From assembly GCA_039188505.1 (NCBI GenBank), contig JBCCZC010000172.1, positions 1-11,134 on the forward strand: a DNA stretch of 11,134 nucleotides, written 5' to 3'. Shown here piece after piece: positions 5,219-11,134 of this stretch. Origin of the DNA: JBCCZC01 sp039188505 (lineage in GTDB: Bacteria; Pseudomonadota; Gammaproteobacteria; Xanthomonadales; SZUA-38). The stretch's first letter is position 1, and every line of letters starts with the position of its first letter. A program made the translations under genes and the position numbers. The notes beneath the pieces are model-generated. The model was not told the DNA's origin, did no database searches, and was given only the letters and a program-made list of their open reading frames with translations.

Positions 5219-6421
5219 ATGACTCAGAAGGCAGTGCTCGCGTTTTCCGGCGGGCTCGATACCAGCTACTGCGTGCGCGATCTGAAGGAGCGCGGTTACG
5301 AGGTGCACACGGCGTTCGTCGATACGGGCGGCGTGTCCGAGGCGGAGCGGGACTACATCGAGTCGCGCGCACGCGAGCTTGGCGCCGATCGCCACTGGTC
5401 GCTGACGGCCGGAGACGACCTGTGGGACGAGTTCGTGATCCCCCTGGTCTGGTCGCACGCGCGCACGCTGGACCAGTACCCGCTGCTGTGCTCGGACCGC
5501 TACGTGATCGTCCGTCGTTGCCTGGCGCTGGCCGATGAGCTCGGGACGAAGGTTTTTGCCCATGGTTGCACCGGCATGGGCAATGACCAGCTCCGCTTCG
5601 ACCAGACGGTCCGGTCACTTGGCGACTACGAAATCCTGGCCCCGATTCGCGAGCTCCAGGCGCGGACCACCGCCGTCCGGGACCACGAGATCGAGGTGCT
5701 GAATGCCGCCGGTGTCGAGGTGCGGGCCAGCGCCTCGCGCTACTCGATCAACGAGAACCTCCTCGGCGTCACCATCTCCGGCTCGGAGATCGATGAATTC
5801 GAGGCGCCTGCGGCCGATACGCACCAGCTGACGCGGCCGCGCGCCGAATGGCCGGTGGACGCGTTGGAGCTCACCCTGACCTTCGAGGGCGGGGTGGCCG
5901 TCGCCATCGACGGGGAGCGCCTGCCCGGCGCGACACTGCTCAAGCGTCTGAACGAGGCCTTCGGCGCCTACGGCGTGGGCCGACACATCTATACCGGCGA
6001 CGTTTCGATCGGACTGAAGGGGCGGATCGTCTTCGAGTGCCCCGGGGTCGATGCGTTACAGCTTGCCCACCGCGCGCTGGAGGACACCATCAACACCCGC
6101 TACCAGAACCAGTGGCGCCATTTCGTGGCCCACCGCTGGGCGGAGCTCGTCTACACCGGTTTCTTCTATGAGCCGCACAAATTCGATCTCGAGGCGCTCA
6201 TGCAAAGCGCCCAGCGAAACGTGACCGGCGACGTGCGGCTGCGGACGGACGGTGGCGCGGTCCTCCCCGTGGCGGTGAAATCCGCCCACATGCTGCGTGA
6301 CCCGGATGCGGTGTACGCCCAGTCGGCGAACTGGACGCCGGAAGAGGCGGTCGGCTTCATCAAGCTGCTTGGGCAGAGCTCGACCCTGTCCGCGCGCATC
6401 AACGGTGTGGCCGGCAAATGA
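5219..6421 (+). CDS. argG: argininosuccinate synthase
   Basis: Condenses citrulline with aspartate using ATP to give argininosuccinate, the penultimate step to arginine, in the cytosol. At 400 aa it has the normal length of the short form. The N-type ATP pyrophosphatase loop FSGGLDTS is at 9-16, SDRYVIVRR at 92-100, and the citrulline/aspartate motif GCTGMGNDQLRFD at 116-128. The last differs from the common GCTGKGNDQVRFE; as I recall, Xanthomonas ArgG has the same Met, so it is a lineage trait and not a defect. IYTGDVSIGLKGRIVFE near 257-274 is also typical. ATG lies 3 nt after the argF' stop, with GGAG 8 nt upstream at 5207-5210. The stop overlaps the argE start as ATGA. Confidence 0.95.
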   Translation: MTQKAVLAFSGGLDTSYCVRDLKERGYEVHTAFVDTGGVSEAERDYIESRARELGADRHWSLTAGDDLWDEFVIPLVWSHARTLDQYPLLCSDRYVIVRRCLALADELGTKVFAHGCTGMGNDQLRFDQTVRSLGDYEILAPIRELQARTTAVRDHEIEVLNAAGVEVRASASRYSINENLLGVTISGSEIDEFEAPAADTHQLTRPRAEWPVDALELTLTFEGGVAVAIDGERLPGATLLKRLNEAFGAYGVGRHIYTGDVSIGLKGRIVFECPGVDALQLAHRALEDTINTRYQNQWRHFVAHRWAELVYTGFFYEPHKFDLEALMQSAQRNVTGDVRLRTDGGAVLPVAVKSAHMLRDPDAVYAQSANWTPEEAVGFIKLLGQSSTLSARINGVAGK

Positions 6422-7488
6422 TCGACCGACTTCTCGAACACCTGGCGGGACTGGTCGCGTGCGATACGCAGAATCCGCCGCGCGAGATCGATCGTGAGCA
6501 CTCGATCTTCCGCTACCTCCGCAGCGTGCTGCCCGAAGATTTCGTGGTCACGGAAACCGACTACGGCATCGGCCGGGTGAACTTCCTTGCCGTTCGCGGT
6601 GAGCCGCGCATCCTCTTCAACGTGCACCTCGACACCGTCCCGAACGGTGAAGGCTGGCAGTACGAGCCCCAGGCGGCCACCGTCGTCGGCGACCGGGTCT
6701 ACGGTCGCGGCACCTGCGATATCAAGGGGGCCGCCGCCGCGCTCCTGACGATTGCCGAGAGCTCGAGCGCACCGATGGCGCTGCTCTTCTCCACCGATGA
6801 GGAGGGCGCCAACGGCTGCTGCATCCGTGAATTCACCTCGACCTTCAAGGGTGACGAGTACGAGGCGGTCGTCGTGGCCGAGCCGACGCAGTGCCAGGCC
6901 ATCACCTCGCACCGGGGCTATCTCTCCGTCATCGGACGCTTTCACGGCGAGGCGGGGCACTCCTCCGAAGCGCGGGCGCTCACGGACAACGCGATTCATG
7001 CCGCGGCCAATTGGGCCGCTGAGGCCGTTGCCATTGCCGGCTCGTACGAGGGCGACGAACGCTCCTGTTTCAACATTGGCCGGATCGAGGGCGGCATCAA
7101 GAGCAACGTCATCGCCGACAGCGCCGAGGTGCGCTGGTCCGCACGGCTTCCCGCCGGGCGTTCGAACGATGAATTCTTCGACCGGATCACGGCGCCGGCG
7201 AACACCATGGCTGTCGACTGGGAACGCCCGTTCTCGGGCCCACCGCTTCCGGCCGGGGGGCGCGACGCCGACGCGGCCCATGACTTCATCCGCCGCTGCG
7301 TGCTGGACAGTGGCGGTGCCGTCGATTTCTGGACGGAGGCGTCGCTCTTTTGCGATGCGGGTCTCCCCGCCATCGTGCTGGGTCCCGGCAACATCGAGCA
7401 GGCCCACATCATCGATGAGTGGGTCGCGATCGAGCAGCTGGAGCAGGTCGAGCGGATCTACCGCGACCTGATCGAGCGCCATGGTTGA
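6418..7488 (+). CDS. argE: ArgE-type M20 deacetylase, probable N-acetylcitrulline deacetylase
   Basis: A 356-aa M20 metallopeptidase-fold amidohydrolase. Metal and catalytic residues are visible: H70 and D72 in HLDT, D101 in GTCD, the general base E128 and ligand E129 in STDEE, E155 in AEPT and H330 in QAHIIDEW. The lid-domain segment GEAGHSSE is at 177-184. Because the operon makes N-acetylcitrulline through argF', the expected reaction is removal of acetate from N-acetylcitrulline to give citrulline for ArgG, rather than the usual acetylornithine deacetylation. This is inferred from context and from the homologous Xanthomonas gene; sequence alone cannot exclude acetylornithine. The start overlaps the argG stop (ATGA), and the end overlaps the next gene by 8 nt. 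Confidence 0.9.
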   Translation: MIDRLLEHLAGLVACDTQNPPREIDREHSIFRYLRSVLPEDFVVTETDYGIGRVNFLAVRGEPRILFNVHLDTVPNGEGWQYEPQAATVVGDRVYGRGTCDIKGAAAALLTIAESSSAPMALLFSTDEEGANGCCIREFTSTFKGDEYEAVVVAEPTQCQAITSHRGYLSVIGRFHGEAGHSSEARALTDNAIHAAANWAAEAVAIAGSYEGDERSCFNIGRIEGGIKSNVIADSAEVRWSARLPAGRSNDEFFDRITAPANTMAVDWERPFSGPPLPAGGRDADAAHDFIRRCVLDSGGAVDFWTEASLFCDAGLPAIVLGPGNIEQAHIIDEWVAIEQLEQVERIYRDLIERHG

Positions 7489-8797
7489 GACTCGCAACGT
7501 CATCATCGAGCTGCTGAGCCAGCTCGGCAGCAGCCGGGAGGCGCGGGAGTACCTGCGGCGGTTCTCGAGCGTCGAGAAGACCGAGTTCGCCGTCATCAAG
7601 GTTGGCGGCGGCGTGCTCGCCGAGGAACTGGACCAGCTCGCATGGGCGCTGACCTTCCTCCACCGGGTCGGCCTCTATCCGATCGTGCTTCACGGCGCCG
7701 GGCCGCAGCTCAATCGCGCGCTCGAGGACGCGGGCGTCGAGAGCCGCATCGATGGGGGACTGCGGGTGACCACGCCCGAGGTGATGGCCGTCGCCCGACC
7801 CGTCATCTACGAGCAGAACCTGCGTCTCGTCGACGAGCTCGAGGATCGCGGCGTCCGGGCCCGCGGCCTGCTGCACGGTGTGTTCGAGGCCGAGCCCCTG
7901 GATCCGGACCGCTACGGGCTTGTCGGTCACGTTTCCCGGGTGCACACCACGGCACTCCGCTCGGCGGTGCGGGCCGCAGCACTGCCCATCGTCGCCTGCA
8001 TGGGCGAGACCACCGGCGGGCAGGTGCTGAACATCAACGCCGACTTTGCTGCCGGTGCGCTCGTGCGCAACGTGAAGCCCTACAAGGTGGTCTTCCTGAC
8101 GCCGACCGGCGGCCTCCTCGACGAGGAGGAGCGGATCATCTCCGCCATCAACCTCAAGACGGACTACGAGCAGCTGCTGGCCACCGACTGGGTGACCGGG
8201 GGCATGCGGCTGAAGCTGGAGCAGATCCATGACCTGCTGCAGGATCTGCCATCCTCGTCGTCCGTGTCGATCACCTCGGCCGAGCACCTGACGAAAGAGC
8301 TCTTCACACATACCGGTTCCGGCACCCTGGTGCGCCGCGGCGAGCGCTTCGAGCATCATGAACGGGTCGATGCCGGCCAGCGCGAGCGCCTGACCGGGCT
8401 GCTGGAGATGTGCTTCGAGCGCAAGCTGGGCGCCGGCTACTGGGACCAGGTGGCTCCGGACCGGATTATCCTCGCCGAGTCAGGCCGCGCAGCCGCGATC
8501 GTCGAGCTGGGCGTCGACGGCAGGCCGTATCTCGACAAGTTCGCGGTGACGCCCGAGGCCCAGGGTGAAGGTCTGGGTTCGGCGCTCTGGAATCAGCTCA
8601 CCCAGCGCTACGATCAGCTCTACTGGCGCTCGCGCTTCGAGAACCCGATCAACGGCTGGTACGCGCGCCAGGCTGACGCGACGTTCAGGCGCGGTCGATG
8701 GCGCGTGTTTGCCTACGGCATCGAGGATATCGGGCTGCTGGGCGACATTGCTCGCGACGCCGGTGATCGCGCGGAGAGCTGGGAGAGCGAGTTATGA
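7481..8797 (+). CDS. argB: bifunctional N-acetylglutamate synthase/kinase (NAGS-K)
   Basis: Catalyses the first two steps of arginine synthesis: acetylation of glutamate by acetyl-CoA and ATP phosphorylation of N-acetylglutamate. The 438-aa protein is a fusion. After an N-terminal helical stretch (1-33), an amino-acid-kinase domain at about 35-285 carries IKVGGG (39-44), HGAGPQ (71-76) and LNINADFAAG (183-192). A GNAT acetyltransferase domain follows at about 295-430 with LDKFAVTPEAQGEGLG (351-366), the acetyl-CoA loop. This is the Xanthomonas/vertebrate-like NAGS-K layout, with the acetyltransferase in the C-terminal domain and no separate ArgA or ArgJ needed. The family is arginine-inhibited, which would add feedback control to the proposed attenuation. 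The ATG lies within the last codons of argE (8-nt overlap), and the stop overlaps argC (ATGA). Confidence 0.93.
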   Translation: MVETRNVIIELLSQLGSSREAREYLRRFSSVEKTEFAVIKVGGGVLAEELDQLAWALTFLHRVGLYPIVLHGAGPQLNRALEDAGVESRIDGGLRVTTPEVMAVARPVIYEQNLRLVDELEDRGVRARGLLHGVFEAEPLDPDRYGLVGHVSRVHTTALRSAVRAAALPIVACMGETTGGQVLNINADFAAGALVRNVKPYKVVFLTPTGGLLDEEERIISAINLKTDYEQLLATDWVTGGMRLKLEQIHDLLQDLPSSSSVSITSAEHLTKELFTHTGSGTLVRRGERFEHHERVDAGQRERLTGLLEMCFERKLGAGYWDQVAPDRIILAESGRAAAIVELGVDGRPYLDKFAVTPEAQGEGLGSALWNQLTQRYDQLYWRSRFENPINGWYARQADATFRRGRWRVFAYGIEDIGLLGDIARDAGDRAESWESEL

Positions 8798-9726
8798 GCA
8801 TTGGCCTGACCCTGATCGGCGGTCGCGGCTACACGGGCGAGGCCCTCCTGCGACTGATCGAGGCGCATCCGGAGTTCGAAATCGCTCGTGTCGGCTCGCG
8901 GTCGCTCGCCGGGCAGCGCGTCTGCGACGTGTTCGAGGGTCTCGCCTGTGATGCCACCTTCGAGGTGATCGCTCCCGGCGACGTCGGTGCCGACGAGTGC
9001 GCGATTCTGGCCTTGCCAAACGGCGAGGCCGAACGCTACGTCGCGCGGATGCCCGACGGGACGAAGGCCCTGGACCTGAGCGCCGACTACCGCTTCGACG
9101 ACTCCTGGTACTACGGTCTGCCCGAGCTGAACCCGCGCACGCCCGAGTCGTCCAGTCGCATCTCGAATCCCGGTTGCTACGCGACCGCGATGCAGCTCGC
9201 CCTTGCACCCTTCGCCGATCGTCTCAGCGGGTGGCCGAGCGCCATCGGCATCTCGGGGTACAGCGGTGCCGGCCGCAAGCCCTCCCCGAAGAACGATCCG
9301 GAGCGCCTCGAGAACAACCTGCTGCCCTACGCGCTCGCCGGCCATATGCACGAGCGCGAGGTCAGCCATCGGCTCGGCAAGCAGATCCGATTTTCGCCCC
9401 ACGTCGGAGCCTTCTTCCGCGGTATCTCGATCACCGCGCACCTGACGCTCGACGCGCCGGTGAGGCGGGAGGCCGTGGCCGACCGGTATCGAGAGGTTCT
9501 CGGCGGAAACGCGCTGGTCGAAGTCGTCGACGACATCCCGGAGATCGCCGCAGTCGCCAACACACCGCTCGCGCGGGTCGGTGGCTTCACGGTGGACGAT
9601 CGGGATCCCCACCGCGTGGTCGTTGTGGCCGTGCTCGACAACCTTCTGAAGGGCGCCGCGAGCCAGGCCATCCAGAATCTCAACGCACTCTTCGGGCTCG
9701 ATGACGCCCTGGGACTGACATCATGA
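8794..9726 (+). CDS. argC: N-acetyl-gamma-glutamyl-phosphate reductase
   Basis: Reduces N-acetylglutamyl phosphate to the semialdehyde with NADPH, the third step of the pathway. The 310-aa sequence has the dinucleotide-binding GGRGYTG at 9-15, DLSADYRF at 94-101, the catalytic cysteine C128 in SNPGCYATA, SGYSGAGRKP (154-163) and the conserved histidine H186 in GHMHEREV. RFSPHVGAFFRGI at 199-211 is also typical. It is a type 1 ArgC with standard features. It overlaps both neighbours by the 4-nt ATGA arrangement, so its translation should depend on ribosomes finishing argB. The semialdehyde then needs the aminotransferase ArgD, which is not in this window. Confidence 0.95.
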   Translation: MSIGLTLIGGRGYTGEALLRLIEAHPEFEIARVGSRSLAGQRVCDVFEGLACDATFEVIAPGDVGADECAILALPNGEAERYVARMPDGTKALDLSADYRFDDSWYYGLPELNPRTPESSSRISNPGCYATAMQLALAPFADRLSGWPSAIGISGYSGAGRKPSPKNDPERLENNLLPYALAGHMHEREVSHRLGKQIRFSPHVGAFFRGISITAHLTLDAPVRREAVADRYREVLGGNALVEVVDDIPEIAAVANTPLARVGGFTVDDRDPHRVVVVAVLDNLLKGAASQAIQNLNALFGLDDALGLTS

Positions 9727-11045
9727 GCAATCCGATCTGGTCGAAGCCGGGCGCTACCGGCGCAGACGAGGAGGTCCAGGCGTTTCTCGCCGGCGAGGAC
9801 GTTCTCCTGGACCGTCACCTGTTCGCCTTCGATATCGCCGCGACCCGCGCCCACGCCGGCGCGCTGAAGTCCGCGGGAATCCTGAGCGCCCGCGAGTATG
9901 ACGCGCTGGATATCGGTCTCGCCGAACTGGGCGCGGCGGCGGAGCAGGGTCTCTTCGAGCTGGGGCCGCCGCATGAGGACGGGCACAGCGCGATCGAGGC
10001 TTTCCTCACCGAGCGCCTGGGCGATGTCGGCCGCAAGGTGCACACCGGGCGAAGCCGCAACGACCAGGTGCAGGTGGCGACGCGCCTCTACATGCGTGAC
10101 CGCCTCGAGGCGCTCGCCGCGCTGTGCATCGGCATCGCCACCGAGCTCTTGGCCCGGGCCGACGCTGACGGCGATCTGCCCATGCCCGGGTACACCCATA
10201 TCCAGCGGGCGGTGCCCTCGAGCGTGGGCCTCTGGATGGCCGGCCTGGGTGAGGCTTTCACCGACATCGCGGAGCTGGCGCTGCTGACGCGGGGGTGGAT
10301 GAACACCAACCCGCTGGGCACGGCCGCAGGTTACGGGGTCAACCTGCCCCTCGATCGCGACGCGACCACCGTGGAGCTGGGCTTCGACCGGATGCAGGTC
10401 AACCCGATGTACGCCCAGAACAGCCGCGGCCGCTTCGAGCTGCAGGCCCTGGGCGTCCTGGCGCAAGCGACGCTCGAGGCCCGGCGCCTTGCGTGGGACC
10501 TCAGCCTCTTCAATACCGAAGAGTTCGGCTTCGTGCGGATGCCCGACCGCTACACGACGGGTTCCTCGATCATGCCCAACAAGCGGAACCCGGACGTCGT
10601 CGAGCTCCTGCGCGGCATGCATGGCGCCGTCCAGGGCGCTCTGGCAGAGCTACAGGCGGTGATCTCGCTTCCCTCGGGCTATCAGCGAGACCTCCAGGCA
10701 ACCAAGGGGCCGCTGATCCGCGCCTTCGAAGGTGGCCTGCAGGGGCTTGGGCTCGTGCCCGGCCTCGTTGCCGGCATCGAATTCGACGCCGAGGCCATGC
10801 GCGAAGCCATCGCGCCGCACATGCATGCCACCGACGTTGCCATCGAGCGCGCCCGCGATGGCCTTCCGTTCCGCGAGGCCTACCAGACCCCGCCTGACCC
10901 GGTCGATCTGGCCCGGCGCGAACCCGACGCAAGCCTTGAGGCCCGTGTTTCTCCGGGCGCCTGTGCCGATCTCAGGCTGCCCGAACTCAACGCCCGCCTG
11001 GAGGAGATCCGCGGTCTCGTGGACGATCTTCCGGGAACCGGTTGA
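9723..11045 (+). CDS. argH: argininosuccinate lyase
   Basis: Splits argininosuccinate into arginine and fumarate, the last step. The 440-aa protein belongs to the fumarase/aspartase superfamily. HTGRSRNDQV is at 107-116, YTHIQRAVP with the catalytic-site histidine H159 at 157-165, and the superfamily signature GSSIMPNKRNP at 280-290, whose serine S281 is the likely catalytic base. It is somewhat shorter than the usual 455-470 aa, with a reduced C-terminus, and ends D-L-P-G-T-G. It starts by ATGA overlap with the argC stop and is the last gene of the operon. Its TGA stop lies inside the -35 hexamer of the promoter that follows. No terminator is seen in the 89 nt after the stop, so read-through into the next gene is possible. 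Confidence 0.95.
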   Translation: MSNPIWSKPGATGADEEVQAFLAGEDVLLDRHLFAFDIAATRAHAGALKSAGILSAREYDALDIGLAELGAAAEQGLFELGPPHEDGHSAIEAFLTERLGDVGRKVHTGRSRNDQVQVATRLYMRDRLEALAALCIGIATELLARADADGDLPMPGYTHIQRAVPSSVGLWMAGLGEAFTDIAELALLTRGWMNTNPLGTAAGYGVNLPLDRDATTVELGFDRMQVNPMYAQNSRGRFELQALGVLAQATLEARRLAWDLSLFNTEEFGFVRMPDRYTTGSSIMPNKRNPDVVELLRGMHGAVQGALAELQAVISLPSGYQRDLQATKGPLIRAFEGGLQGLGLVPGLVAGIEFDAEAMREAIAPHMHATDVAIERARDGLPFREAYQTPPDPVDLARREPDASLEARVSPGACADLRLPELNARLEEIRGLVDDLPGTG

Positions 11046-11069
11046 CACCTCCTGAACGGTCTCTATAAT
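11042..11069 (+). promoter_or_regulatory. strong sigma-70 promoter at the end of argH
   Basis: TTGACA (11042-11047), a 16-nt spacer and TATAAT (11064-11069): both hexamers match consensus perfectly. The -35 includes the argH TGA. A GC-rich discriminator (GCGCGC) follows the -10, as in stringently controlled rRNA and tRNA promoters. The expected start is near 11076. The gene it serves is beyond the window. Confidence 0.8.
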
Positions 11070-11134
11070 GCGCGCTCTCTCGACGGAGACGTCGGGGGCG
11101 GGGTGCTTCCCGGGTCTGGTTTTCGGTGGATCTG
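11070..11134 (+). other. start of an unidentified transcript, non-coding as far as seen
   Basis: The last 65 nt after the strong promoter have no recognisable tRNA or ORF. CGACG (11081-11085), a GAGA tetraloop, then CGTCG (11090-11094) can form a small hairpin, followed by a G-rich stretch. This may be the 5' leader of a stable RNA or of a mRNA; too little is present to tell. Confidence 0.3.

Noticed and set aside
5219..6421. argG possibly inactive because GCTGKGND reads GCTGMGND
   Set aside because: The same Met is, as I recall, present in Xanthomonas ArgG, and all other motifs are intact.
6166..7599. 477-codon minus-strand open frame opposite argG/argE/argB
   Set aside because: Antisense to three genes with clear catalytic motifs, no domain recognised, no ribosome site or promoter seen.
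9327..10622. 431-codon minus-strand open frame opposite argC/argH
   Set aside because: Antisense shadow caused by GC-rich third positions; the plus-strand genes carry all family signatures.

Overview
The window looks like chromosomal DNA of a GC-rich gammaproteobacterium. It carries a complete six-gene arginine operon of the type known from Xanthomonadaceae: N-acetylornithine carbamoyltransferase (argF'), argG, an ArgE-type acetylcitrulline deacetylase, a fused N-acetylglutamate synthase/kinase, argC and argH. Beside it lies a tyrS / M23 peptidase / anmK block, a grouping also known from other gammaproteobacteria such as Pseudomonas. I place it near Xanthomonadales or a related GC-rich order, but cannot name a genus.

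Left part (1-2676, minus strand): a three-gene operon reading leftward. It holds an envelope M23 metallopeptidase of the MepM type, then anmK (anhydro-MurNAc kinase) 5 nt later, then the first 60 codons of a PP-loop ATPase (DUF71/COG2102, Dph6-like) that overlaps anmK by 4 nt and runs off the window. All three appear to use non-ATG starts (TTG, TTG, GTG). The first two fit peptidoglycan remodelling and cell-wall recycling.

Middle: a 127-nt divergent promoter region (2677-2803) separates this operon from tyrS (2804-4003), a TyrZ-type tyrosyl-tRNA synthetase. The 219-nt gap between tyrS and argF' (4004-4222) is the most interesting part of the window. It encodes a short peptide of up to 24 codons, six of them arginine (an RR pair, an RRR run and one single). 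A perfect intrinsic terminator follows, ending 37 nt before the argF' start. An 8-nt segment inside the last codons of the peptide (GGCTGGGT, 4111-4118) is exactly complementary to the ascending arm of the terminator (ACCCAGCC, 4161-4168). This has the layout of a ribosome-mediated transcription attenuator sensing charged tRNA-Arg. I know of no arginine attenuator of this kind among the classical his/trp/leu/ilv/thr/phe examples.

Right part (4223-11045, plus strand): argF'-argG-argE-argB(A)-argC-argH. Junctions are a 3-nt gap followed by 4-8 nt overlaps, so the unit should be strongly co-translated. Together the enzymes run glutamate to N-acetylglutamate, to its phosphate, to the semialdehyde, then (via ArgD, not in this window) N-acetylornithine to N-acetylcitrulline, to citrulline, to argininosuccinate, to arginine. 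A near-consensus sigma-70 promoter with a GC-rich discriminator starts inside the argH stop codon and points out of the window, perhaps toward a stable-RNA gene. No mobile elements, CRISPR arrays or complete RNA genes were seen.
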